A DNA stretch of 8,591 nucleotides, taken from assembly GCA_030594725.1 (NCBI GenBank), contig JAUVEQ010000106.1, forward strand, positions 1 to 8,591, given 5' to 3'. The position numbers and the translations under genes are program-made. The notes under the pieces were generated by a model. That model made no database searches. It had not been told where the DNA came from and was given only the letters and a program-made list of their open reading frames with translations. Positions 1 to 6,010 of this stretch are shown here, in pieces; position 1 is the stretch's first letter, and each line of letters begins with the position of its first letter. This DNA is from Methanobacteriota archaeon. Its GTDB lineage: Archaea > Thermoplasmatota > DTKX01 > GCA-020343715.

Positions 1-2331
1 CTCCGGGAGCTCTACGAAATCGATCCCCGGGACCGCATTGATGACGTTCCTGGGTGGATCGTATATCTTCAGGTGGCGTCCCACCTCGCAGGGGTCGTGG
101 TAGGTCACCCGCTTGTTGAATGGGACCTCGAGCTTGAGGCGGCCCTCCTTGATGAGCCGATCGAGGTACTCCACGCTGTGGAGGGCCTCGATACCCAGGT
201 CGATGTCATGCTTCTTGTAGATGTTCTTGAAGTTGTTCGAGCAACCCGCGCAGGGGGTGACCAGGGTATCGACCCCGGTCGCCAGTATGCGCTCCTTGGC
301 ACTGTTGGCAATCTCCTCGTAGCCGGCCATACCGGATATGTGGGCGACCGAACCGCAGCAGCCCTCGTCCTCGCCCAGCACCCGGTACCTGATGTCCGCC
401 GCGTCCAGGATGGCCATGAGATTGGGGATGGTCTTCAACTCCTGGTAGGAGTTGACACAACCCACCCAGAGGAGGATGTCCGCATCGCCCTCGTCGCCAG
501 GCATCAGGAGGCCCTTGGCGTTGGTGGGGAATATCTCGGTCCTCTTGTCCTTGGACTCGCCGAACGGGTTGCCCACCGTCTCGACTCCCTCCATCATCGC
601 TGGGTAGGGCTCGATGGGACCGTATCCCAGCTCCACGAGCTTGTGACGCAGGTTGGTCCAGATGTCGCAGGTGGGAAGTTCCGCCTGGCAGATCTCCGCG
701 CAGTGTCCGCAGAGGGTGCACTGGAACAGCCTGCCGACGATGTAATCGTCCACGTCGACCTTGAGCTGGGTCAGCATCTTCGCGTACATCATCTTGCCCT
801 TGGAGGACGAGCTCTCCCATAGCTCCTCCTCGTAGATCGGGCATCCGTCGCGGCAGTAACCGCAGGAGATGCAGCTCTGGATGTGGGCGTAGTAGTCGGT
901 GAGCCACGCGGTCTCCTTGTCGGGAGGCGTTTGCGCCTTGTACGCCTTGCCCTTCATCAGGCCCAGGAAGTGGGATGCGGTGCCGAAGATCATCGCGTAC
1001 CTGTACAGGGGAACGATCTTCCCAGGGTTCAGGATGCCGTTGGGGTCCACCACCCGTTTGAACGAGAATATCCATTTCAAGCGTTCCTTGCCGAAGTAGT
1101 TCTTGGTCTCCTTACCCAGGAAGAGACCGGTCTGGTAGGTCCTGCCCGCGTGCTTCTTTGCCACCTTCAGCATCATTATCGGTAGGCTCCACTCACCAAG
1201 ATAGTTGAGGCCGAAGTTGGCCATCTCGTCGGAGAGGACGAACAATCGGACCGCGGCCTCCATCTTGTTGGATATGGTCCCCTCTATACCGAAGGCCTCG
1301 TCCCCCATCTTCTTGTAGATGTCATCAAGGAAGCCGTCCAGTCTCCGGAGAGGAACGATGACCTCGCCCACCACGATGGACGGGCCCAGCTTCTTGATCC
1401 TGAGGGGCAGGTAACGGCCCGCCCACGCCTCCTCGGCATGCTCGAGGACCTTGCCTCGGGACTTGGTCGCTATCTTCTCGAAGACCTCGAGGTCGTACCG
1501 TCCCCTTGGTATGCCCAGGAGAATGGAATTGGCCATCGCCTCGGCCTTTTCGCCCTGGGAGAGCTTCTTGAGGGCGATGTACTCCTCCGTCTCGAAGTTG
1601 CACGTCCACATCGGGACGACCTTCGCCAGCTCCTTGAGGGCCTCGAGCATCTCCTTCCGGGTGGGGAAGCCCAGCTCGACGGGCACTATCTCCTCGGCCT
1701 CCTTGACCTTGAGGGTCGCCTTGACGATGACCCCGGTGGAGCCGTAGCAGCCCAACACCATCTCGAGACCGGTCCCGGCCATCTCACGTATCTCCCCATC
1801 GGGGAGGGCCAGATCGACCGCCACGACGTTGTCGTCGACCGGACCGAACTCGAAGGAGCCGTATCCGATACCGCCGGACGCTATCCAGCCGGCCACGGTG
1901 GACGATGGTGCCGACGAGGGGATGGTGCGGTTCATCAATCCCTCGGCCCTCAGAGCGTCCTCCAGGTCGGTCCAGATGATGCCGGGCTCGACGGTGACCG
2001 TCATCGCTTCCTTGTCTATCTCGACGACCTTGTTGAAGCTGTTGAAGTTGATCACGATGCCGCCCTTGGCGGGGACGGCCCCGCCCACGCCTCCGGTGGC
2101 GGCCCCACGGGGCACGATGGGGATCTTCTCTCTGTTGGCGTACTTGAGCAGCGCGATGACCTCTTCGGTGTTCTTCGGTCGGACCACGGCCATTGGCATT
2201 CGATCGATCAGAAGGTCGATGACCCCTATGCCTAGAACGTCGGGGAGGATGCCCACATCGCTGGTGTAGAGAACGAGCTCGTTCTGCTCGAAGGTAACAC
2301 GCTCTCCGAATATGTCGACAAGTGCTTTCAT
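1..2331 (-). CDS. FAD-linked dehydrogenase / Fe-S / CCG-domain fusion (GlcD-HdrD type), C-terminus cut by window edge
   Basis: 777 codons are visible and the frame is still open at base 1. By comparison with the paralogue at 6730-8591, about 80 residues are missing, including the end of the second CCG domain. Domains in order: FAD-binding PP-loop (PRGAATGGVGGAVP, residues 74-87) and the rest of the FAD_binding_4 fold (ending near LALPDGE, about 180); a FAD-oxidase C-terminal region ending in VDPNGILNPGKI (428-439); two CX2CX2CX3C [4Fe-4S] motifs (C487/490/493/497 and C538/541/544/548); a first CCG motif (C625, C658-C659, C694/C697, spacing CX32CCX34CX2C); and the start of a second (DPC at C748). 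CCG motifs in HdrB/HdrD bind a noncubane [4Fe-4S] cluster. No signal peptide or membrane helix is seen, so it is probably cytoplasmic and held at the membrane by the two upstream gene products. Start: ATG at 2331, GGAG 8 nt upstream, 3 bp after the previous stop. The HxGDGNxH and GEHG motifs of glycolate/lactate dehydrogenases are absent, so the substrate is not assigned. Alternative names: HdrD-like or D-lactate dehydrogenase-like protein. Confidence 0.93.
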   Translation of the reverse strand, partial: MKALVDIFGERVTFEQNELVLYTSDVGILPDVLGIGVIDLLIDRMPMAVVRPKNTEEVIALLKYANREKIPIVPRGAATGGVGGAVPAKGGIVINFNSFNKVVEIDKEAMTVTVEPGIIWTDLEDALRAEGLMNRTIPSSAPSSTVAGWIASGGIGYGSFEFGPVDDNVVAVDLALPDGEIREMAGTGLEMVLGCYGSTGVIVKATLKVKEAEEIVPVELGFPTRKEMLEALKELAKVVPMWTCNFETEEYIALKKLSQGEKAEAMANSILLGIPRGRYDLEVFEKIATKSRGKVLEHAEEAWAGRYLPLRIKKLGPSIVVGEVIVPLRRLDGFLDDIYKKMGDEAFGIEGTISNKMEAAVRLFVLSDEMANFGLNYLGEWSLPIMMLKVAKKHAGRTYQTGLFLGKETKNYFGKERLKWIFSFKRVVDPNGILNPGKIVPLYRYAMIFGTASHFLGLMKGKAYKAQTPPDKETAWLTDYYAHIQSCISCGYCRDGCPIYEEELWESSSSKGKMMYAKMLTQLKVDVDDYIVGRLFQCTLCGHCAEICQAELPTCDIWTNLRHKLVELGYGPIEPYPAMMEGVETVGNPFGESKDKRTEIFPTNAKGLLMPGDEGDADILLWVGCVNSYQELKTIPNLMAILDAADIRYRVLGEDEGCCGSVAHISGMAGYEEIANSAKERILATGVDTLVTPCAGCSNNFKNIYKKHDIDLGIEALHSVEYLDRLIKEGRLKLEVPFNKRVTYHDPCEVGRHLKIYDPPRNVINAVPGIDFVELPE

Positions 2332-2334
2332 GAA

Positions 2335-2919
2335 TCAGACTCCAAGACTCCTTCTGATGTAGATCGTGTAGATGACGAAGACCACGGCGTAGCCCAGGCA
2401 TAGACCCACTGCCGCACCGTAGTAGAGCAGGATCCCCAGTGCCAACAGGTCAGAGTCGATGTACGAGGCCCACCAGACGACTCCAGCAAAGATGATCACC
2501 AGAGCGAAGGTGATCCAGACACCCGCAGCGGCCCTCTTCCTTATGAAGAGCATCAATTGTATCCCCGTGAAGATCCCCAGGGCGACGGGTATCATCAGGA
2601 CTATCACCCTGCTCCCCCAGTTGCCAAGGACCCAATCCAGGAGTATGATGACCACGTATATGGCGATCGGGATGGCGATGATGGCAATGACAGTGAGAAC
2701 CGGCCTCTTCATGAAGAACCAGATGAAGGTGATCGCTCCCGCCCCGACCGCACATATGAGGACCATCAACAGGGGAGAAGGGAAGTCGGTGTAATCTGGA
2801 TCGAAGATCCATCCCAGTCCCATTATCGTGCCGGTCATCCAAACGACGAGGCCGACCATCAACGCGATCATGAAGACTATCCAAGTGTTGAAGATGGGAC
2901 GGTACAGGGTGGCCATCAT
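2335..2919 (-). CDS. Six-helix integral membrane protein of unknown family
   Basis: 194 residues with about six predicted membrane helices (roughly 11-37, 48-70, 73-96, 104-126, 133-153 and 158-188) and short loops. I recognise no family motif. It contains no histidine, so it is unlikely to ligate heme b, and its two cysteines (56 and 173) lie within helices. The start chosen is the first of two adjacent ATGs (2919; the other is 2916). This ATG shares ATGA with the stop of the NrfD-like gene, and a GGTGAGG ribosome binding site lies 5 nt upstream inside that gene, which is a translational-coupling layout. A longer open frame reaching 3282 only runs antiframe through the NrfD-like gene and is not its true start. 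Its position between the NrfD-like subunit and the FAD/FeS fusion suggests a structural or quinone-site subunit of one complex (inference). Confidence 0.85.
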   Translation of the reverse strand: MMATLYRPIFNTWIVFMIALMVGLVVWMTGTIMGLGWIFDPDYTDFPSPLLMVLICAVGAGAITFIWFFMKRPVLTVIAIIAIPIAIYVVIILLDWVLGNWGSRVIVLMIPVALGIFTGIQLMLFIRKRAAAGVWITFALVIIFAGVVWWASYIDSDLLALGILLYYGAAVGLCLGYAVVFVIYTIYIRRSLGV

Positions 2920-4205
2920 CCGGGCCTCACCCCCTTGTCGTCCTCTTCCCTGATCTGGTCCTCGATCTCCCAGACCGAGACCATCGGAAAGAACCTGGTC
3001 ATCGCGACCATCAGGATGATGAAGAAGGATAGGGAACCTATTATGAGCACCCACTCGACCAGGGTCGGCCAGTAGATACCGTCCCCATATGCATTGAGGT
3101 GCCTGGTGATCCCGGGGACGACCACCATGTAGATCTTGAACATCAGGACCAGGGCGGTCATGGTCGCGGCCACCACGACGAACCTGATGGATGCTAGTCG
3201 AGGCTGGATGACGATGAGGAGCGGGATCACGAGGCCGAAGAACGCGATACCCCACGTGAGGTATGCGAACTCGTTGTTCCATACGGAATCCGAGAGGCTC
3301 ACGAAGGTGCTATCCTCGCCACTGGTCATCGTTAAGGTCCCGATGATGAAAAGGGGAAGATACAGGAGGATGGCGTATGCCAAGGCCTTCCCCAACCTTA
3401 TGAACAGGGATCTGGTGAGGAAATCCTGGAATCCTTCCGCCGATCGGAGGACGGCCAGCATGAGGATGATGACGGCCAAGGCCAACACTATCGCCTCGGC
3501 GATGAACAAGGGCCCGGTCAGGGCCTCGTTCCATACTGGATGGGGCGAGACGTCCTCGAAGGCCCAGGCGAGCACCGTGGTCATCAGCAAGAGTACCAGG
3601 AACACGAGGATGGCCATCCTGAGCACCATCTTCCTGAGGCGGACACGCTGTATCGGGTTACCGACATATCCGAAGGACAGGAACCTGTAGAACGCCTTGA
3701 TCTCGTGGACCCTCAGGGAGGTCCTAGTGAGGTCTGGCACCATGGCCATGTACATGTAGGCGGCCGCGGCGATGATGAAGAATATCAGGAGCAGCCCGTC
3801 CCATATGAAGGGTGAATCCACCTGACCGTAGAGGATTATGTCCACGAGCCACAGAATGTCCCCGATCTCGAACACGATGTTGAAGCCGGCCACGACGAAG
3901 GCGATGACCGCGGCAAAGTCCGTTATCCTGTAGACCCCGGCGGACCAATCGGTCCTTCGGAGCCTAAGAGCGACCGACACCAGGATGGCCCCGAAGCCGA
4001 GGGCCATGTAGAACACGAAGTTGGTGATGTGGATGCCCCAGTACGATTCTGGGTAGAGCTCCGTGGGGAGCTTCTCCTCCGTGTTGTAGATGTAGAGGGC
4101 CACAAGGGTGACGATCGCGAGGAATACAAGTATGAACGATGTCACCCAGAACCACAGGTTCAGCCGAAGGATGGGTGATAGGGCTTTCTTCTCGATCTCC
4201 GACAT
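2916..4205 (-). CDS. NrfD/PsrC-family polytopic membrane subunit
   Basis: 429 residues with about ten membrane helices (roughly 16-40, 56-80, 93-112, 134-156, 192-215, 230-253, 271-292, 312-334, 340-363 and 380-404). The segment GIHITNFVFYMALGFG near residue 57 and the last helix with YWPTLVEW followed by a charged tail resemble the NrfD/PsrC/DsrP/ActC-F superfamily. These proteins exchange electrons with a menaquinone-type carrier or translocate protons without heme. The start at 4205 is fixed: an in-frame TGA lies immediately before the ATG, and GGGAG sits 4 nt upstream of it. The usual partner, an NrfC/PsrB-like ferredoxin with four clusters, is not adjacent. The third gene of the operon, a FAD/FeS/CCG fusion, seems to take that place, somewhat as DsrK (CCG protein) accompanies DsrP (NrfD family) in DsrMKJOP. 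The family call rests on topology and remembered motifs, not on a search. Confidence 0.82.
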   Translation of the reverse strand: MSEIEKKALSPILRLNLWFWVTSFILVFLAIVTLVALYIYNTEEKLPTELYPESYWGIHITNFVFYMALGFGAILVSVALRLRRTDWSAGVYRITDFAAVIAFVVAGFNIVFEIGDILWLVDIILYGQVDSPFIWDGLLLIFFIIAAAAYMYMAMVPDLTRTSLRVHEIKAFYRFLSFGYVGNPIQRVRLRKMVLRMAILVFLVLLLMTTVLAWAFEDVSPHPVWNEALTGPLFIAEAIVLALAVIILMLAVLRSAEGFQDFLTRSLFIRLGKALAYAILLYLPLFIIGTLTMTSGEDSTFVSLSDSVWNNEFAYLTWGIAFFGLVIPLLIVIQPRLASIRFVVVAATMTALVLMFKIYMVVVPGITRHLNAYGDGIYWPTLVEWVLIIGSLSFFIILMVAMTRFFPMVSVWEIEDQIREEDDKGVRPG

Positions 4206-4418
4206 TCAACTCCCTTCCCTAGTCACCGGTTCAGGCCTTTCGCGCGTTCCCTCTGTTCCATTCGGCCCTCCGATCCCGCCAGGGGCTACGGGTCACCGTG
4301 GCCAGGTGTCCCCGTGAGGGAGGATGTGAGGGCATTCCATCCCCGATCTTGAAGGGATCGACGTCTTCGGCGCAGGAGCAGCGATCATGATGTGGCCACG
4401 ATCGCCACCCGTTCGCTT
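4206..4418 (-). other. Long 5' leader of the NrfD-like operon
   Basis: The TATA-like box at 4441-4450 predicts transcription starting near 4418-4421, leaving about 210 nt before the NrfD-like start codon. I find no tRNA, no clear riboswitch and no convincing conserved gene here. It contains the palindrome GTGGCCAC (4392-4399), flanked by GCGATC (4381-4386) and GATCGC (4400-4405) arms, and an imperfect GGTCACC/GGTGTCC hairpin around 4291-4311. A short open frame (4293-4421) is listed separately. If the true transcription start is closer to 4205 the leader would be shorter, but I see no better TATA element in the interval. Confidence 0.35.
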
Positions 4419-4421
4419 CAT
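4293..4421 (-). other. Possible leaderless 42-residue upstream ORF
   Basis: This open frame starts MKRTGGDRGH and ends HGDTWPR, with its ATG about 25 nt from the centre of the TATA-like box. That is where archaeal transcription would start, so it could be translated as a leaderless message. It has a single cysteine, no recognisable domain and no ribosome binding site. A different-frame open stretch (4231-4434) overlaps it, so coding is uncertain. It may be a chance ORF. Confidence 0.15.
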
Positions 4422-4440
4422 AGGCGCACCTCATTGGATT

Positions 4441-4450
4441 GATATAAAAC
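4441..4450 (-). promoter_or_regulatory. Archaeal TATA box for the NrfD-like operon
   Basis: On the minus strand this reads GTTTTATATC, preceded by ATAA, in an AT-rich patch inside an otherwise GC-rich intergenic region. It matches the archaeal TTTATATA-type element and faces the NrfD-like operon. No competing gene on this strand lies between it and 4205. Confidence 0.5.
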
Positions 4451-4453
4451 TTA

Positions 4454-4468
4454 TGTTCTATGTGAACA
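4454..4468. promoter_or_regulatory. Candidate operator: perfect inverted repeat TGTTC-N5-GAACA
   Basis: TGTTC TATGT GAACA is a 15-bp repeat with perfect 5-bp arms. It lies 3 bp beyond the TATA-like box, on its upstream side with respect to the NrfD-like operon. Lrp/AsnC dimers, including archaeal feast/famine regulators, typically bind about 13-15 bp dyads with an AT-rich centre. Placement upstream of TATA would suit an activator, or a repressor hindering TFB. Which regulator binds is unknown; the three Lrp paralogues next door are the obvious candidates. Confidence 0.4.
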
Positions 4469-4546
4469 AATGGCCCACGATTCTGCCGTTCGGATGACGA
4501 TTGTCGATTTTCGAAATGTTATACCTAATATACTGCTGTTCCTTCT

Positions 4547-4624
4547 TTACAGATAATGGCCATCGCTGACGGGATATCTCGACCCCGCAGCAATGGCCCT
4601 GCCCATGCCGTTGGCTCCACCGGT
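4547..4624 (-). other. Short-chain-dehydrogenase-like Rossmann motif in intergenic DNA, possible gene remnant
   Basis: On the minus strand, 4589-4624 translates as TGGANGMGRAIA, nearly the textbook glycine-rich NAD(P)-binding motif of short-chain dehydrogenases. The frame then runs only 13 more codons to a TAA at 4547-4549. The residues before it (LTDRVQQ) do not look like the usual beta strand. There is no start codon or ribosome binding site that would make a full gene. It is either a small relic of a lost gene or coincidence. Confidence 0.15.
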
Positions 4625-4641
4625 CTGTTGCACGCGGTCGG

Positions 4642-5139
4642 TCAGAACTTCTGTAGGAAGGGCGGTTCCCAAGCACAATCACAGCCGCACTGACCGCAGA
4701 GGGTGCACGACTTGAGGACCATGTGCGTTCGTACCATCTCGACCCCTTCCAGGGTCCTTATGTTGTCGAGCATCTCGGTGGCATGTTCCTGGTTGAGGCA
4801 CCTGATCAGCACCATCATATCGATGTCACCCGTGACGTACTGGATGCAGCACGCCTCGGCGATCTCGATTATGGATGCCTCGAACTCCTCCATCTTCTTT
4901 TCGCGACCAACGTTGAGCTCCACGAGCATCGTCACCTTATAGCCCAGCTTGTCGGGTGCAATGGCGGTTACGAAGCCCTTGATGATGCCATCGCGTTGCA
5001 TCTGCTTCACACGGTCACTGACGGTCCCCGTGCTCACATTGATCTGTTTCCCTATCTCCCGGAACGAGAGACGGGCGTCCATCCTAAGGAGCTTTAGTAT
5101 CTTCAGGTCGGTCTCGTCAACTACTCCATTCTTTGACAT
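4642..5139 (-). CDS. Lrp/AsnC-family transcription regulator with C-terminal cysteine cluster
   Basis: 165 residues. The N-terminal AsnC-type helix-turn-helix (about 8-57; recognition helix INVSTGTVSDRVK) is followed by a RAM ligand/oligomerisation domain (about 65-143; VTGDIDMMVLIRC). These proteins bind DNA as dimers or octamers and respond to amino acids or other small effectors. The protein then adds a tail with C145-x2-C148-x2-C151-x-C153-x-C155, not part of ordinary Lrp proteins, which could bind a metal or Fe-S cluster or form disulfides. C97-C98 form a further vicinal pair within the RAM domain. Start: ATG at 5139 with a strong GGAGGA 8 nt upstream. It is transcribed divergently from the paralogue at 5451, with about 310 bp between, and its 3' end faces the leader of the NrfD-like operon. 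The target is unknown; autoregulation and control of the flanking oxidoreductases are plausible. Confidence 0.93.
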   Translation of the reverse strand: MSKNGVVDETDLKILKLLRMDARLSFREIGKQINVSTGTVSDRVKQMQRDGIIKGFVTAIAPDKLGYKVTMLVELNVGREKKMEEFEASIIEIAEACCIQYVTGDIDMMVLIRCLNQEHATEMLDNIRTLEGVEMVRTHMVLKSCTLCGQCGCDCAWEPPFLQKF

Positions 5140-5170
5140 CGGCTCGATCCTCCTTCGTATTCTGACGCAC

Positions 5171-5188
5171 AGCGGGCATCGGCCCGCT
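5171..5188. promoter_or_regulatory. Perfect hairpin in the presumed 5' leader of the minus-strand Lrp gene
   Basis: AGCGGGC (5171-5177) and GCCCGCT (5182-5188) form a perfect 7-bp GC-rich stem with a 4-nt ATCG loop, 32 bp upstream of the Lrp start at 5139. It could be an RNA hairpin in the leader or a DNA dyad. No T-run follows on either strand, so it is not a simple terminator. Confidence 0.3.
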
Positions 5189-5240
5189 AGGCCCGAGGAT
5201 AGCGTTCGTTCCCGGAAAGGTGACCGCTACCGCCCTTCGA

Positions 5241-5293
5241 TTGGACATCCATCGATATTGTGGCCCGTGAGGGTGATAGACTTGGACATTCAT
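5241..5293. repeat. Paired direct repeat TTGGACATyCAT in the divergent regulator promoter
   Basis: TTGGACATCCAT (5241-5252) and TTGGACATTCAT (5282-5293) differ at one base and lie 41 bp apart start to start, close to four helical turns. The first contains a TGGA-CA-TCCA dyad. An inverted copy of GGACAT occurs at 5311-5316. The elements sit between two divergent Lrp genes, a typical place for cooperative Lrp binding on one face of the helix. The rest of the 5140-5450 interval holds no gene that I can support. Confidence 0.35.
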
Positions 5294-5349
5294 TAGGTTT
5301 TTCTGTTGTGATGTCCCCGGTTGTCTAATGAAACGGACCCGACGGAAAA

Positions 5350-5401
5350 GTTAATTGTATAGAGAGACCTTATGTTCTTTGGATATGCATCAGATGTATA
5401 C
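5350..5401 (+). promoter_or_regulatory. Candidate promoter elements for the plus-strand Lrp gene
   Basis: Two weak TATA-like stretches precede the gene at 5451: TTAATTGTATA (5351-5361), behind a purine-rich GGAAAAG that resembles a BRE, and ATGTATA (5394-5400). The second would start transcription close to 5425, leaving a short leader with the ribosome binding site. I cannot choose between them. CTTATGTTCT (5369-5378) is identical to the ten bases at 4450-4459 beside the TATA box of the NrfD-like operon. Confidence 0.25.
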
Positions 5402-5412
5402 CGCATTTCATC

Positions 5413-5424
5413 GGACAACTGTCC
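5413..5424. promoter_or_regulatory. Candidate operator: GGACA-AC-TGTCC inverted repeat
   Basis: Perfect 5-bp arms with a 2-bp spacer, 26 bp upstream of the start codon at 5451. It shares the GGACA core with the repeats at 5241, 5284 and (inverted) 5311. Its position at or just after the likely transcription start would suit autorepression. Confidence 0.35.
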
Positions 5425-5450
5425 AATTATCTGAGGAATGGTGAACTAAA

Positions 5451-5936
5451 ATGACCTCGAGGGAAACACTCGACGAGACGGACCTGAATATCCTACAACT
5501 CCTCAGGGAGGATTCAAGGCTCTCCTACAGGGAGATCGGAAAGAGGATCAACATCAGCACGGGCACGGTGAGCGAGAGGGTCAAGCACATGATCGAGAAC
5601 GGGGTCATCAGGAAGTTCACGACCGCGGTGGATCCGGCCAAGATGGGTCTCAACGTCCCCATGTTCCTCAGTGTCCGCATCGACCCTGCCCATAGCATCG
5701 ATGAGACCGTCGATGAGTTCAAGGCCCTCGAGGAGTCCTGTTGCATCCACTACGTCACCGGCGATCTGGACATGATCGTGCTCGTGCGGTGCAGGGACAA
5801 CGACCACGCGGCGACGGTGTTGGACACCGTACGGGGGCTCCAGGGTGTCGACAGGGTGGAGAGCAACGTGGTCCTGAGGGCGTACCCCCAGTGCGGCAAG
5901 TGCTGGTGCGACTGCGGTCTGGTCGCGGAGGATTGA
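5451..5936 (+). CDS. Lrp/AsnC-family transcription regulator with C-terminal cysteine cluster
   Basis: 161 residues. The AsnC-type helix-turn-helix (about 8-57, recognition helix INISTGTVSERVK) is followed by a RAM domain (VTGDLDMIVLVRC near 102-114). The tail carries C148-x2-C151-x-C153-x-C155 at exactly the positions used in the minus-strand paralogue (4642-5139); that protein's extra C145 is a tyrosine here. The C97-C98 pair and C114 are also shared. Start: ATG at 5451 with GGTGA 6 nt upstream; an in-frame TGA at 5442-5444 rules out a longer form. The two genes look like products of a duplication kept in divergent orientation. Nearly identical recognition helices suggest overlapping DNA targets or mixed oligomers (inference). 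The next gene follows on the same strand after 74 bp, perhaps co-transcribed. Confidence 0.93.
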   Translation: MTSRETLDETDLNILQLLREDSRLSYREIGKRINISTGTVSERVKHMIENGVIRKFTTAVDPAKMGLNVPMFLSVRIDPAHSIDETVDEFKALEESCCIHYVTGDLDMIVLVRCRDNDHAATVLDTVRGLQGVDRVESNVVLRAYPQCGKCWCDCGLVAED

Positions 5937-6010
5937 GGGTATCGATAGGACTTGAGCCAACACAAAATGGACCCTTATCATTCTCATCATCTCAACGGAA
6001 GGTAGTAACA

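Noticed and set aside
73..822. 249-codon plus-strand open frame
   Set aside because: Antisense to the FAD/FeS/CCG fusion, which has clear domain motifs on the minus strand; the plus-strand translation is low-complexity L/V/G/H-rich and resembles no protein.
1438..2235. 265-codon plus-strand open frame
   Set aside because: Lies entirely antisense to the FAD-binding domain; a by-product of GC-rich codon bias.
2335..3282. Six-helix gene extended to 315 residues
   Set aside because: The extra N-terminal part reads out of frame through the NrfD-like gene and is not membrane-like; the ATGATG at 2919 with GGTGAGG upstream is the better start.
4469..4555. 28-codon plus-strand ORF (begins MAHDSAV)
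   Set aside because: No ribosome binding site or plus-strand promoter is seen, and nothing in it resembles a known small protein.
4500..4641. tRNA, CRISPR or insertion-sequence signal in the largest gene gaps
   Set aside because: No T-loop-like GGTTCRAnYCC with cloverleaf pairing, no regularly spaced repeats and no terminal inverted repeats or transposase were found in any intergenic stretch.
4458..4682. 74-codon minus-strand ORF overlapping the end of the first Lrp gene
   Set aside because: No ribosome binding site, out of frame over the Lrp 3' end, and no recognisable similarity.
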